Source of the DNA: an uncultured Pseudomonadales bacterium
Lineage (GTDB): Bacteria; Pseudomonadota; Gammaproteobacteria; Pseudomonadales; Pseudohongiellaceae
Assembly (NCBI GenBank): GCA_943789335.1
Contig: CALSTS010000008.1
Span: forward strand, 1-64,000
Direction of reading: 5' to 3'
Length of the DNA stretch: 64,000 nucleotides
In this document: one piece after another, positions 37,348 through 51,748 of the stretch
Layout: each line of letters begins with the position of its first letter
Numbering within the stretch: position 1 is the stretch's first letter
Program-made: the position numbers and the translations under genes
Notes under the pieces: generated by a model
Seen by the model: only the letters and a program-made list of their open reading frames with translations
Told to the model about the DNA's origin: nothing
The model's database searches: none

Positions 37348-38409
37348 TCAAACTGCTCCAGCTGACATTGCAGATTTATTTTCTAAGGGCCTTAGCTTAA
37401 CTAATTCACGCAAAATAGAAGTAGCATATGCGCCTTTAGATAAACTGAACTCGACCAAGATAGTCGAATCATCTTCAATACTATATTTAAGGTTTCGCGG
37501 CATACTGCGCAATGCCCTTCTCTCCTGCTCCAAACCAATCTGTTCCAGACCTGACTTTAGGTCCGCCTCAGTATTTATTACTTCCATTTCTAGTGCTGCA
37601 CACAAGTCATCTGACAACAATTCTCCAGAACCCCACATCGGCCCACTAGGATGTATATCTTTTTTATCGAGCCTATCTGCTAACACCTGATCCCATTGTA
37701 TTGGTTTGAAACTGGAAGACGTTCCCTCAAGGCTCATAATATCTCCCGGCATATAAGAATTCCATGCCCCCGTCTCTACACGCCTTGTTAAAACCTGATT
37801 AAATAAATAGGCACGAGCAGCAGAGATATAAATGCCACGCTGATAGCGATCTTTAATTTTTAGCGATCCATCAAAAAGCTGTTTGGCTTTAGTAACATTA
37901 TCTTCATTTCTACCAAAACGCTGTTGGCCAAAATAATTTGGCACCCCTTCTAAGGCTATCCGGTTTAAACGTTCAATTAAGGCGTCTGGCTTTCCACTTA
38001 AGTCGCGCAGTCGTATTGCAAATTGATTAGTGCGATGACTACCACGTTTCAGTTTACGTTTATTTTTAAGGCTTCGCTGAACCGTCAATTGATTTGAATT
38101 TAATTCGTTCGTTACTGCTAGATCTCCATTTCCCTGCTTCACACTAAACCATTGTTGCGTAAGAGCTTGCTTGTCTTTCATTCCTGAAAAAGAAACATCC
38201 TTAGCGGGCAGATCAAAATATTGCATCAGCTGTTTTTGAACATCCTGTGACGTCAGCCCATTTTTTTCTACATATAAAAACAGATGATCACCGTCTCCAT
38301 CAGGCTCAAAATTTAAAATTTCCTTAACCTGAAAATCTTCATTATCAACTTTGTAACTGGCTGAGATGTCCGGCTCAGAATATGCGTAAGCAAGGTTGCG
38401 CAAGGACAT
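37348..38409 (-). CDS. truD: tRNA pseudouridine(13) synthase TruD
   Basis: The 353-residue enzyme makes pseudouridine 13 in tRNA. Motifs of TruD include the catalytic region FSGMKDKQALTQQWFSV (Asp in MKDK), RGSHRTNQFAIRLRDL, VPNYFGQQRFGRNEDN and LFNQVLTRR. It lacks only the usual variation in the insertion domain. Its end is 2 nt before pcm, and it starts 3 nt after the ispF stop, so it is translated as part of the ispD-ispF-truD-pcm series. Confidence 0.94.
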   Translation of the reverse strand: MSLRNLAYAYSEPDISASYKVDNEDFQVKEILNFEPDGDGDHLFLYVEKNGLTSQDVQKQLMQYFDLPAKDVSFSGMKDKQALTQQWFSVKQGNGDLAVTNELNSNQLTVQRSLKNKRKLKRGSHRTNQFAIRLRDLSGKPDALIERLNRIALEGVPNYFGQQRFGRNEDNVTKAKQLFDGSLKIKDRYQRGIYISAARAYLFNQVLTRRVETGAWNSYMPGDIMSLEGTSSSFKPIQWDQVLADRLDKKDIHPSGPMWGSGELLSDDLCAALEMEVINTEADLKSGLEQIGLEQERRALRSMPRNLKYSIEDDSTILVEFSLSKGAYATSILRELVKLRPLENKSAMSAGAV

Positions 38410-38411
38410 GT

Positions 38412-38903
38412 TTATGCATCCTGCTTTATTAGCGCAACTGCCTGCACTGCAATACCTTCACCTCGCCCAGTGAAACCTAAGCCTTCACTGCTTGTCGCCT
38501 TAATGCTGAATTGATCTATTGAAAGTTCCAAAGTGTCCGCGAGAGACTGACGCATCTTCTGCTGATAAGGAGATATTAGCGGTTTTTCGGCTATTATCGT
38601 GATGTCAGCATTCTGTAGAATCCAGCCCTGCTCTACTATCAATTGATAGACCTCTTGCAATAACAACAAGCTGCTAATATTTTTAAACTGAGGATCTGTA
38701 TCAGGAAAATGCTGACCAATATCACCTAAGGCCAAAGCGCCCAATAGAGCATCACAAAGTGCATGACTAAGCACATCTCCATCTGAATGTGCTTCAAGTG
38801 AATGCGTATGAGGAATTTCTATACCAGCAAGGGTAATACTTGCGACTTCTTGAGACTTACTGGCAAAACGATGCACATCAAAACCACTGCCTATTCTAAG
38901 CAT
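38412..38903 (-). CDS. ispF: 2-C-methyl-D-erythritol 2,4-cyclodiphosphate synthase IspF
   Basis: The 163-residue enzyme forms the cyclic diphosphate of the MEP isoprenoid pathway. Seen are RIGSGFDVHRFA with the metal-binding D-x-H, the LEAHSDGDVLSHALCDALLGALALGDIGQHFPDTD core and ATSSEGLGFTGRGEGIA. Length is close to the E. coli enzyme (159). It overlaps ispD by 8 nt, and the pair acts in sequence with the IspE step. Isoprenoids feed the undecaprenyl carrier used by the polysaccharide locus. Confidence 0.96.
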   Translation of the reverse strand: MLRIGSGFDVHRFASKSQEVASITLAGIEIPHTHSLEAHSDGDVLSHALCDALLGALALGDIGQHFPDTDPQFKNISSLLLLQEVYQLIVEQGWILQNADITIIAEKPLISPYQQKMRQSLADTLELSIDQFSIKATSSEGLGFTGRGEGIAVQAVALIKQDA

Positions 38904-39633
38904 TAACTTTACCCAACTGTTTTAATAAGAATTCCGCAAGAGCTAAATCTTCTTGTGAGGTTATTTTTAAATTATCGCTACGGCCTTCAACAATCTTAAC
39001 CGGTAAACCAATGGCTTCTACTGCTGCTGCTTCATCCGTTGCCGTAAACCCTGATTTCTTTGCTCTGGTTAAAGCATCAAGCAATATGTTAAATCGAAAT
39101 AATTGCGGGGTGGCTGCCAACCAATGCTCATTGCGCTTTAAAGTCTTTACAACAGTAAGAGATTCATCAGAACGTTTAAGTGTATCCTTAACCTGAGCAG
39201 CGAGAATACCTCCAACTTTATCTTCTTTTAAGCAACTTATAAGTTTATTAACATCTTTAGCCAAGAGACAAGGTCGAGCAGCATCATGGACTAATACCCA
39301 ATCATTACTGTCGGCTAAACCTGCAAGAAACTCTAGACCATTAGCCACTGAATCTTGTCGTTCATCTCCGCCCATCACCAGTAAAACATCTGGGAACTCC
39401 TGGGCCATATAAGTAGCAAAATAATTATCCTCGGGATGCAACACAAGAACAATTTTTTCCAAAAAATCTAAAGCAGTTAAGGTTTGAAGTGTCCAAGATA
39501 ATACTTCTTTACCATGTAATTTTAAATATTGCTTCGGTGTTTTAGCGCCTAACCGTCTGCCTAAACCGGCTGCTGGTACAAGCGCCCAATACTTGGGTTT
39601 TTGTTGCTCTGTCTGAGTGGAGGATTCTGGCAA
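38896..39633 (-). CDS. ispD: 2-C-methyl-D-erythritol 4-phosphate cytidylyltransferase IspD
   Basis: The enzyme couples CTP with methylerythritol 4-phosphate. Motifs are the CTP-binding LVPAAGLGRRLGAKTPKQYL near residue 17, VLHPEDN, VHDAARPCL and a C-terminal DNLKITSQEDL with the metal Asp, which is part of IspD signature 3. The 245-residue protein has a roughly 15-residue polar N-terminal extension. It overlaps ispF by 8 nt and follows ftsB, as in many gammaproteobacteria. Confidence 0.95.
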   Translation of the reverse strand: MPESSTQTEQQKPKYWALVPAAGLGRRLGAKTPKQYLKLHGKEVLSWTLQTLTALDFLEKIVLVLHPEDNYFATYMAQEFPDVLLVMGGDERQDSVANGLEFLAGLADSNDWVLVHDAARPCLLAKDVNKLISCLKEDKVGGILAAQVKDTLKRSDESLTVVKTLKRNEHWLAATPQLFRFNILLDALTRAKKSGFTATDEAAAVEAIGLPVKIVEGRSDNLKITSQEDLALAEFLLKQLGKVNA

Positions 39634-39714
39634 TTTATTCTCTGTAATTTTGTAAACTGATAGGAATGCTAATCAATTTATACGCTCTATATAAGCCTAT
39701 ATGGGCAATTCTGG

Positions 39715-40038
39715 CTATTCTGGAAAACTTATATCAGGAGCTAAATCTGTCTCTTCAACCGGCTGTTCTTCTTCGATAATAAGAAAAAAAGTTTCGCCTT
39801 CTCTTATTAAGCCTAATTCATTACGCGCATGTTCTTCTATGGCATCCATACCCGTTTGCAATTCATCAACCTCCGTGACTAGCGCTGAATTACGCTCTTC
39901 CAGCTCAGCATTTTCAATCTCTTGTACGCTAACTTGTTGGTCTAAGCGATTAATGTCAGCAAAGCTGCCATCACCTATCCATAAACGGTATTGCAAACCG
40001 ATAAAAATCAGTATCAGTACAGCTATCAGTATTTTCAA
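39715..40038 (-). CDS. ftsB: Cell-division protein FtsB
   Basis: The 107-residue bitopic protein has an N-terminal membrane helix (MKILIAVLILIFIGLQYRLWIG) followed by a coiled coil with VQEIENAELEERNSALVTEV and the conserved EEHARNELGLIREGETFF. FtsB joins FtsL and FtsQ in the divisome. Its place between eno and ispD is conserved in gammaproteobacteria. The C-terminal tail is acidic and longer than in E. coli. The start Met has a plausible ribosome-binding site after the eno gap of 67 nt. Confidence 0.92.
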   Translation of the reverse strand: MKILIAVLILIFIGLQYRLWIGDGSFADINRLDQQVSVQEIENAELEERNSALVTEVDELQTGMDAIEEHARNELGLIREGETFFLIIEEEQPVEETDLAPDISFPE

Positions 40039-40105
40039 AGCTGCCCCCTTTAAATGCCTTTCAGCCTTGCCCAGTAGCGACTAGACAATTAAGGCTTTAC
40101 TGTTA

Positions 40106-42344
<2,239 letters not shown>

Positions 42345-42355
42345 TAGACCTTTAA

Positions 42356-43984
<1,629 letters not shown>

Positions 43985-44036
43985 TTACAGCCCATCTTGG
44001 ATGAATATAGATGGAGCTACAGGTTACCAGAACACC

Positions 44037-45398
44037 CTAGTAACCACAATAAACATCTGCTCTTTGCCAGTTAATTCTTAACTGTTTTTCTCCTTTTTTT
44101 TCAGCCATATCATGACAAACAAATAAGTCTGCTACAGCCGCTAATTCTCCATTAACAAAAAGCAAAGGAATACGGCTGCGCAGCCATGGAGGCACAGCAT
44201 AGTCCTGGAATATTTTTTTAAAGCTTCGCGTTTTCCTTCCTGCTGGTTTAGCTTCAGAATTAGCACAAGAAAATCGAATTTCAAACTCATCTCCCGCTTG
44301 GAACCTCACTCCACCACTTGTTGTTTCTTCCAATCTAATACTTCCCAGATTAGAACCCAACGCAAGGGTAACACCGGCTTTAATTGTAAGAGCTGTCTTA
44401 TCTATTTCTACAGGGAAATTCTTAAGCACATAAAGTTTATTAGCGAAACGTCTTAGGTCCACGCTAATTCCACCTTGGTTCCAACTAATTAGGGGCTGGG
44501 AATCCGCTGCCGCAGGAATGACCTCTTCGACAATACATCTAAGTTCTTCAAAACCAGGCATTGGAATACCATGATTTTCATTGAGGTTTTGAAACCAATA
44601 ACGTAAGAGATTACGCTGCCGAGCCATGTCTTTGCTGTGCATCAATTCCAAAGGGAAAGCGGTTTTGTTTTCCGCTATTAAATCTCCAGCATCAAGCATT
44701 GCTAGGGTTTGCAGAAGTTGTTCGGATTCAGCAAGAAGCTCAGCACTGCGTTGTATGCTTTTACCTGCTGAGGGCCAGCGTGATTTAAGACTGGGAATAA
44801 TACTTTGTCTTAAAAAGTTCCTATCAAAGCTAATGTCACTATTACTTTCATCTTCAATCCAACTAAGGCCTTCATGTTTGGCAAACTCAGTTAATTCGTC
44901 TTTACTGTAACTTAGCAATGGTCTCAATAAATTCCCACGACTTATTTTTCGTTTCACAGGTATCCCTGCAAGTCCTTTAGGGCCGCTTCCTCTTAACAAA
45001 CGGTAAAGCACTGTTTCCATCTGGTCATCTTGATGGTGCGCCATCAGGATGCAATCTTCTTTTTTGATTAAAGATTCGAAAACGGCATAACGCGCGTGGC
45101 GTGCTTGTGATTCCAGATTGCTATTTGTATTTGCTATTTCAACTTTTCTACATTCAAAATCAATATTTAACTGCTCACAATATTGCTGACAATGCTCTTG
45201 CCAAGCCTGAGAATTGGGGCTTAAACCATGATTGATATGAATCGCACGCAACTGTGCTGAGGGTAATGCTTTTTGGCTTAGATGAAGCAATACTTGAGAG
45301 TCCAGCCCACCACTGTAGGCTACCCAAAATAAACCCTTAGTATCCGCAGATAAATCAGCAAGCTGGCGCAGAACATCCTGCTCAGCTAGACGCGCCAT
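44037..45398 (-). CDS. tilS: tRNA(Ile)-lysidine synthase TilS
   Basis: TilS converts the C34 of tRNA-Ile to lysidine so it reads AUA. The 453-residue protein has the PP-loop [48 protein letters not shown] and the C-terminal TilS domain ([19 protein letters not shown]-like). It overlaps accA by 17 nt, which suggests translational coupling; this accA-tilS pair occurs widely in gammaproteobacteria. Length is slightly above E. coli (432). Confidence 0.94.
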   Translation of the reverse strand: MARLAEQDVLRQLADLSADTKGLFWVAYSGGLDSQVLLHLSQKALPSAQLRAIHINHGLSPNSQAWQEHCQQYCEQLNIDFECRKVEIANTNSNLESQARHARYAVFESLIKKEDCILMAHHQDDQMETVLYRLLRGSGPKGLAGIPVKRKISRGNLLRPLLSYSKDELTEFAKHEGLSWIEDESNSDISFDRNFLRQSIIPSLKSRWPSAGKSIQRSAELLAESEQLLQTLAMLDAGDLIAENKTAFPLELMHSKDMARQRNLLRYWFQNLNENHGIPMPGFEELRCIVEEVIPAAADSQPLISWNQGGISVDLRRFANKLYVLKNFPVEIDKTALTIKAGVTLALGSNLGSIRLEETTSGGVRFQAGDEFEIRFSCANSEAKPAGRKTRSFKKIFQDYAVPPWLRSRIPLLFVNGELAAVADLFVCHDMAEKKGEKQLRINWQRADVYCGY

Positions 45399-46335
45399 GC
45401 CTCATTAGACGCTTGTAACGCCTTTCTTGTAGTGCTTCAACATCCATATCTTTGAGCTGCCTTATTTGTTCGAGTAATGCATCTTTTAAGCGACCAGCTG
45501 TTAATTGCATGTCTCGATGAGCGCCTCCCAAAGGCTCAGGTATGGTTCTATCGACGATACCAAGCTCTTCCAGACGACTTGAGGTCACCCCCATTGCTTC
45601 GGCTGCTTCGGCTTTATAGTCTGAGGATTTCCAAAGAATGGTGGCACAGCCTTCAGGAGAGATTACATAGTAAGTAGAGTATTCAAGCATGTTGAGATAA
45701 TCACAGACACCAATTGCAATAGCGCCGCCTGAATTACCTTCACCCGTCACAGTAGCAATGATGGGCACTTTTAAGCGCGACATAATTGCCATATTTTCAG
45801 CAATAGCTTCATTGATACCACGTGCTTCTGAATCCACACCAGGGTAGGCTCCCAGCGTATCAATAAATGTCAGCACAGGCATTTTATAACGTTCTGCCAA
45901 TAACATAACCCGGCGAGCTTTACGATATCCTTCAGGTTTTGGCATGCCAAAATTGCGCCTTACTTTTTCTTCAGTGCTACGCCCTTTTTGATGACCAATT
46001 ATCATAACCGGGATATCATCCAGATAAGCAACGCCAGATAAGATTGATTGGTCATCCGCAAACATTCGATCACCATGCAATTCCTCAAACTCAGTACACA
46101 TGTAACGAATATAATCTTCAGTTTGGGGCCTTAGTGGATGCCTTGCCAGCATAGAAATTTGCCAAGGACTGAGAGACGAGAAAATTTTTGTGGTGAGTTT
46201 GTGACTTTTCTCTTGAAGGTTTTCGATTTCTTCAGTGATATTCAGTTTGTTATCTGCACCGACCAAACGCAATTCATTAATTTTCACTTCTAGATCTGCA
46301 ATTGGTTGTTCGAAATCAAGATAATCAGTGTTCAT
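45382..46335 (-). CDS. accA: Acetyl-CoA carboxylase carboxyltransferase subunit alpha
   Basis: AccA with AccD transfers the carboxyl group to acetyl-CoA, giving malonyl-CoA for fatty acids. The 317-residue protein has [18 protein letters not shown] at the start, [35 protein letters not shown] and the oxyanion region [15 protein letters not shown]. Length matches the E. coli subunit (319). It is followed with overlap by tilS and preceded by dnaE, the standard order. Confidence 0.97.
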   Translation of the reverse strand: MNTDYLDFEQPIADLEVKINELRLVGADNKLNITEEIENLQEKSHKLTTKIFSSLSPWQISMLARHPLRPQTEDYIRYMCTEFEELHGDRMFADDQSILSGVAYLDDIPVMIIGHQKGRSTEEKVRRNFGMPKPEGYRKARRVMLLAERYKMPVLTFIDTLGAYPGVDSEARGINEAIAENMAIMSRLKVPIIATVTGEGNSGGAIAIGVCDYLNMLEYSTYYVISPEGCATILWKSSDYKAEAAEAMGVTSSRLEELGIVDRTIPEPLGGAHRDMQLTAGRLKDALLEQIRQLKDMDVEALQERRYKRLMRHGASS

Positions 46336-46405
46336 AGCTTACTTCTTTATTTAAATATTAAATTTTTTTACCGGTTTATAGGATTTATAAGGTGTCTGAA
46401 ACAGA

Positions 46406-49400
46406 TTAATAGCTGAGACTAACACCTTGCTCACCGTAATGCTGCTTTAAACGATGCAGTAATTCGTCATCAGGTTTAACCTGCCAGGTTTTACCAAAAG
46501 CAATTTTACCCTGCACGCCCTCTCTTGCATAGTTAACAACTACCTTGCATACCTTTTCAGCATTTGGTGCTGCCTGAGGAGAAGAAATATAGTCGACAAG
46601 TATTTGCTCCAGCTCTTGTAATGCCGATGCACAAAGCGATTCCTGCTGAAGGTTGAGAGTAATGTGACGGAGATAAGCTTCTCTGGCATCTTGAAAGCTC
46701 ATGATACTTTTTGCTCGCACCTGATAGCTACCATCTCCTGCATATTCATTTTGACTTACCGCACCTTCGACCAGAATAATCTCATCTTTAGTCAACACCT
46801 CTCTAACTGACTCATATACTTCACCAAACAACGAAACTTCTATACGGCCGCTTTGGTCGTCCAAAGTCAAAATGGCGATATTGTCACCGCGTTTACTTTT
46901 TATGACACGCATATCATGCACAAGCCCGATAAGAACTTGTGGCGAATTATTAGGTCTTAAATTCACAATGCGATTTTTAGTAATCTTGGCAATTTCCGGC
47001 AAGTATTCCTCAATTGGATGACCTGACAAATACAGCCCAAGACTCTCTTTTTCTTCTTGCAATCTTCGCTTTTCGCTCCATGAACGGACATGTCGAAAAT
47101 TAGCATAGACGTCAACTTCTGTTTCATCAGTCGGTACTAATTCACCGAAAAGATCATCGACACCACTTTCCTGAATACGGTGAGCCTGCGCAGCTGTTTT
47201 TATAGCCTCGCCCATACTGGCAAGCAAAATAGCTCGATCAATATCTTTACTGGTAGAGTCAAAAGCGCCAGAACGGATTAACGCTTCTAAAGAACGTTTA
47301 TTAATAACCGCCAAATCAACACGTTTACAAAAATCAAAAAGGTTTCTAAATGGACCACTGGTTTCCCGAGTCTTGATTATATTTTCTATTGGCCCTTCTC
47401 CAAGACCTTTTATTGCACCAAGCCCATAAATGACATGCGCTTCTCCTGCATTGTTATAATCAACCGTAAAGCCATAACTTCCAATATTTACATCCGGAGC
47501 GTTTAGTGGAAGCTTCATCCGACGGCATTCATCCGCGAGTATCACTATTTTGTCAGTGTTCTGCATATCAGCAGATAATACTGACGCCATAAAATGTGCA
47601 GGATAATGCCTTTTCAACCAGGCCGTTTGATAAGAAACCAAGGCATAAGCCGCAGAGTGAGACTTGTTAAATCCATAGCCTGCAAATTTCTCCATCAGAT
47701 TAAAAATCGATTCTGCTGTTTTTGCTTCTATATTGTTTTTTGTGGCGCCTTCTAAAAAGATTTCACTCTGCTTCTGCATTTCTTCCGGTTTTTTCTTACC
47801 CATGGCACGACGCAACATATCCGCCCCACCCAAACTATAGTCTGCTAATACCTGGGCAATTTTCATTACCTGTTCTTGATATAAAATGACGCCATAAGTA
47901 TTTTGTAATATTGGTTCAAGCAAAGGGTGAGCGTAAGCGACTTCTGCCCCATGTTTACGATTAATAAAATCATCCACCATGCCGGAACCAAGTGGGCCAG
48001 GCCGGTATAAGGCTACTAAGGCAACTATATCTTCGAAAGTATTTGGTTTAAGCCGCTTGATTAATTCCTTCATACCTTTTGATTCAAGCTGAAATATTGC
48101 GGTTGTTTCTCCGCTGATTAACAACTGGTAAACAGACAGGTCATCCAAAGGAATATGGCTTATATCAAGTTGCTTAGCGCCTTCTTCAGAAGCATTACGT
48201 TCAGCATTAATCATACTGACTGCCCCATTAATAATGGTAAGCGTCCGTAGGCCAAGAAAATCAAATTTAACTAAGCCTGCTTTCTCTACATCGCTCATAT
48301 CGTATTGAGTAACCAGGTTAGAACCGGCTTCATCACAATAAAGAGGGGTAAAGTCTGTCAGCTTTCCTGGCGCGATCACCACTCCGCCAGCATGTTTCCC
48401 GACGTTACGTACAATACCTTCAAGCTTAAATGCCATTTCCATAATTTCTTCAGCTTCTTCATCATTTGCGACAAATGATGCTAGCTGAGGCTCTTCAGCC
48501 ATCGCTTTTTCCAAGGTCATGCCTATCTCAAATGGCACAAGTTTTGAGAGCTTATCAGCCAAGGCGTATGACTTACCCTGCACACGCGCGACATCCCTGA
48601 TAACACCTTTCGCTGCCATGGTGCCAAAAGTAATAATCTGAGACACCGCATCTCGTCCATATAGCTCAGCAACATGCTCTATAACTCTGTCACGTCCATC
48701 CATACAAAAATCCACATCGAAATCTGGCATGGATATACGTTCGGGGTTCAAAAACCTTTCAAACAGCAAGTCATATTCAAGTGGATCCAGATCAGTGATT
48801 TTTAGTGAATAAGCAACCAATGAACCTGCCCCAGAGCCCCTACCTGGACCAACTGGGACACCGTTGTCTTTGGCCCATTGAATGAATTCCATCACGATTA
48901 AAAAATAACCTGGAAAACCCATCTGGATAATAATATTCAGCTCAAAATCCAGACGGTCTTGGTACAACTGGCGTTTTTCTGCGCTTACCACTTCGGCTAA
49001 ATCAAGTAAGCGATTATTTAAACCCTCTTCACTTAAGCGTCGAAGATAGTCATCGACACTTAAATTTTCAGGTACCGGGTAGTCTGGTAGGCACGGGGTT
49101 CCTAATGATAATTCAAGATTACAGCGTTTCGCGATTTCAACAGTATTCTGTATAGCCTCAGGGATATCGCTAAAGAGAGCCTGCATTTCTTCAGTGCTCC
49201 GCAAATATTGAGTATCTGAATAAGTTCTAGGGCGTCTGGGGTCATCCAGAGTACGGCGGTCATTAATACAAACACGAGCTTCATGCGCTTCAAATTCGGC
49301 AGACGTCAAGAATCTAACATCATTGGTTGCAACGACAGGACAGTCAAACTCTAGACTAAGATCTATTGCTCCATGTATATATTCTTCTTCTCTAGGGCGC

Positions 49401-49924
49401 TCAGTACGCTGTAATTCTAGATAAAAACTGTCTGGGAACACTTTCATCCAATGTTCGAGTTTAGATTTCGCTAAAGCTAAATCCTCATTCAGTAATGCTT
49501 GCCCTATAGTGCCTTCCCTAGCCCCAGAAAGCACAATCAAACCAGCACTGTGTTGTTCTATCCATTGCTCTTGTGTAAGGACCTTTCCACGCCTTTGCCC
49601 TTCTTGATATGATTTCGAGATTAACTTTATAAGATTTTGATATCCTTCACTATTCTTTATTATAAAAGTTAGAATTGAAGCATTATCATCGCCTTTCTCG
49701 TCAACCACCAACAAATCACAACCACACAAAGGTTTTACACCTTTGGCGATAGCTCCGGAGTAGAATTTTATTAAGGCATAAAAATTAGAAAGGTCTGTGA
49801 GAGCAACTGCCGGCTGGCCAAGTTCTGCAGCTTTATTGACAAGTTCAGGAACTTTAGTCAGCCCATCAACTAGCGAATATTCAGAATGAACTTTTAAATG
49901 TATAAATGAAGGTAAATCTGTCAT
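46406..49924 (-). CDS. dnaE: DNA polymerase III alpha subunit
   Basis: The 1172-residue replicative polymerase has the PHP domain (FIHLKVHSEYSLVDGL), polymerase palm motif PDFDVDFCMDGRDRVIEHV with catalytic Asp residues, GPGRGSGAGSLVAYSL, helix-hairpin-helix ALIRSGAFD and the OB fold (VLIGLVHDMRVIKSKRGDN). Its length and domain order equal other gammaproteobacterial DnaE. A 57-nt gap separates it from rnhB. The gene is intact over 3.5 kb, which shows that the assembly here has few indels. Confidence 0.97.
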   Translation of the reverse strand: MTDLPSFIHLKVHSEYSLVDGLTKVPELVNKAAELGQPAVALTDLSNFYALIKFYSGAIAKGVKPLCGCDLLVVDEKGDDNASILTFIIKNSEGYQNLIKLISKSYQEGQRRGKVLTQEQWIEQHSAGLIVLSGAREGTIGQALLNEDLALAKSKLEHWMKVFPDSFYLELQRTERPREEEYIHGAIDLSLEFDCPVVATNDVRFLTSAEFEAHEARVCINDRRTLDDPRRPRTYSDTQYLRSTEEMQALFSDIPEAIQNTVEIAKRCNLELSLGTPCLPDYPVPENLSVDDYLRRLSEEGLNNRLLDLAEVVSAEKRQLYQDRLDFELNIIIQMGFPGYFLIVMEFIQWAKDNGVPVGPGRGSGAGSLVAYSLKITDLDPLEYDLLFERFLNPERISMPDFDVDFCMDGRDRVIEHVAELYGRDAVSQIITFGTMAAKGVIRDVARVQGKSYALADKLSKLVPFEIGMTLEKAMAEEPQLASFVANDEEAEEIMEMAFKLEGIVRNVGKHAGGVVIAPGKLTDFTPLYCDEAGSNLVTQYDMSDVEKAGLVKFDFLGLRTLTIINGAVSMINAERNASEEGAKQLDISHIPLDDLSVYQLLISGETTAIFQLESKGMKELIKRLKPNTFEDIVALVALYRPGPLGSGMVDDFINRKHGAEVAYAHPLLEPILQNTYGVILYQEQVMKIAQVLADYSLGGADMLRRAMGKKKPEEMQKQSEIFLEGATKNNIEAKTAESIFNLMEKFAGYGFNKSHSAAYALVSYQTAWLKRHYPAHFMASVLSADMQNTDKIVILADECRRMKLPLNAPDVNIGSYGFTVDYNNAGEAHVIYGLGAIKGLGEGPIENIIKTRETSGPFRNLFDFCKRVDLAVINKRSLEALIRSGAFDSTSKDIDRAILLASMGEAIKTAAQAHRIQESGVDDLFGELVPTDETEVDVYANFRHVRSWSEKRRLQEEKESLGLYLSGHPIEEYLPEIAKITKNRIVNLRPNNSPQVLIGLVHDMRVIKSKRGDNIAILTLDDQSGRIEVSLFGEVYESVREVLTKDEIILVEGAVSQNEYAGDGSYQVRAKSIMSFQDAREAYLRHITLNLQQESLCASALQELEQILVDYISSPQAAPNAEKVCKVVVNYAREGVQGKIAFGKTWQVKPDDELLHRLKQHYGEQGVSLSY

Positions 49925-49981
49925 AACCAGGACTGCTTTTTATAAATATAGTGTAAAGCTATTATCAATAAACTGACATCC

Positions 49982-50581
49982 TTATTTGCGATCCAACACG
50001 TCTTTTACTGGTCCATAACTTAAGCGATGCTCAGGACAAGGCCCAATTTCCCTTAAAACTCTTAAATGTTCAGCCGTTGGATAACCTTTATGCTTAGCAA
50101 AGCCATAAGCTGGAAATTGTTCATGCAATGCAATTAAACACTCATCTCTATGCACTTTAGCGAGAATAGAAGCAGCCGCTATTGACTGTATGCGCTGATC
50201 ACCTTTAATAAGAGCTTTACTCTTATAGTCCCAAACTGGCTTCCGGTTACCATCGACATAGATAAATTCTGGCTCAAGTTCTAAGGCTGCAACAGCACGC
50301 TGCATTGCCAGCATTGTTGCCTGCAGAATATTTATACTATCAATCTCTTTTACATCAGCCTCAGCAATAGCGAAGGCCAAGGCTTCTAGTTTTATTTGCT
50401 TGCTTAACTTTTCGCGTGTGTTTTTACTTAATTTTTTTGAATCATTCAAACCCGGAATAATTTTTTCTTTATCTAATATAACTGCCGCGGCAACCACATT
50501 GCCAGCAAGCGGCCCTCTGCCAGCCTCATCTACCCCCGCAATCAATCGATATTTTGATTCATCTTCCTCAAAGATCAACAA
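49982..50581 (-). CDS. rnhB: Ribonuclease HII
   Basis: The 199-residue enzyme removes RNA from RNA/DNA hybrids and single ribonucleotides. The catalytic acids lie in [29 protein letters not shown] and the YVDGNR region, with [21 protein letters not shown] and the end SYGPVKDVL. Length matches E. coli (198). It begins 8 nt before the lpxB stop in this orientation, so it is in the lpx operon, as in many relatives. Confidence 0.95.
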   Translation of the reverse strand: MLIFEEDESKYRLIAGVDEAGRGPLAGNVVAAAVILDKEKIIPGLNDSKKLSKNTREKLSKQIKLEALAFAIAEADVKEIDSINILQATMLAMQRAVAALELEPEFIYVDGNRKPVWDYKSKALIKGDQRIQSIAAASILAKVHRDECLIALHEQFPAYGFAKHKGYPTAEHLRVLREIGPCPEHRLSYGPVKDVLDRK

Positions 50582-50588
50582 AGCCTGC

Positions 50589-51740
50589 TTACTCCTGATG
50601 GCTTACTGAATCCAATACTGCCTCAGCAGCAGCTGCATTAGCATTCTTACGTAGTGATTGATGGATTTGCAGATACTCTAAGTTCAGCTGCTCCTGTTTC
50701 TCTTCATCATCTAATAAGCTTTGAATACCTTGAAATAAGGCTTCAGCATTAACCTTATTTTGCACTCTTTCTTCAACCAAGCGTTTCCCTGCTAATAGAT
50801 TAGGCAAAGAAAAATAAGGCACTTTGAGCATTCTGGAAATAAGCGCATAGGATAATGCTGACATTTTATAACAAACCAACATGGGCTTTTTCATCAAAGC
50901 AGCCTCTAAGGTCGCTGTACCCGAAGCAATTAATAGCACATCTGCAGCCGCCATGACTTCACGAGCGAAACCATCCGTCAGAGTGACTTTCAAGTCAGGA
51001 AATTTTTCTTTAAGTAAGGCTTCAATTTGCACCCATCTTGCGGCATTAGCACACGGGATTACTATTTCTAACTCTGGCCAATGTTGTAAACACAATTCTG
51101 CACATTTTAGAAATTCCGGTGCCAATCTGCCTACCTCACCTTCCCTGCTACCCGGTAACAGAGCCAATAATAAACCACGCTTATCTAGTCCTAGCTCAGT
51201 TCTAGCAGATGCTTTATCAACACTCAAAGGAATAAGGTCTGCAAGTGGATGACCAACGCAGCGGACAGCTATATTGTGTTTCTCGTAAAATGCTACTTCG
51301 AAAGGAAATAGCGTAAGCATTAAATCCACTGATCGCGCAATTTTATGAATACGCTTCCTGCGCCAAGCCCACACTGAAGGGCTCACATAATGTATTGTAT
51401 AAATGCCAGCCTGTTTTAACTGCCTTTCGATGTTTAAGTTAAAGTCAGGTGAATCGATACCTATAAACACATCCGGCTTATAGCTTAAAAAATGTCGCAC
51501 CACACTCTTTCGAATACCTAACAGTTCAGGCAAGCGCTTGAACGGCTCTATTAAGCCCATAACTGATAAACGCTCCATAGGCACCATAGATTGCAAGCCT
51601 TGAGCAGTCATAAGTGGACCGCCAATACCTTCAAAAGTAATCTGTGGATTTTGTGATTTAAGCGCTTGCATGAGCCCTGCGCCAAGTATATCACCAGAAC
51701 TTTCTCCGGCTAATATTCCAATGCGTAGAGGACTAGTCAT
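50589..51740 (-). CDS. lpxB: Lipid-A-disaccharide synthase
   Basis: LpxB joins UDP-diacylglucosamine with lipid X to form the lipid A disaccharide at the inner membrane. Seen are [45 protein letters not shown] and [17 protein letters not shown], plus the C-terminal [12 protein letters not shown]. The 383 residues match E. coli (382). The gene follows lpxA by 9 nt and is followed by rnhB. Confidence 0.96.
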   Translation of the reverse strand: MTSPLRIGILAGESSGDILGAGLMQALKSQNPQITFEGIGGPLMTAQGLQSMVPMERLSVMGLIEPFKRLPELLGIRKSVVRHFLSYKPDVFIGIDSPDFNLNIERQLKQAGIYTIHYVSPSVWAWRRKRIHKIARSVDLMLTLFPFEVAFYEKHNIAVRCVGHPLADLIPLSVDKASARTELGLDKRGLLLALLPGSREGEVGRLAPEFLKCAELCLQHWPELEIVIPCANAARWVQIEALLKEKFPDLKVTLTDGFAREVMAAADVLLIASGTATLEAALMKKPMLVCYKMSALSYALISRMLKVPYFSLPNLLAGKRLVEERVQNKVNAEALFQGIQSLLDDEEKQEQLNLEYLQIHQSLRKNANAAAAEAVLDSVSHQE

Positions 51741-51748
51741 GCGTAATC

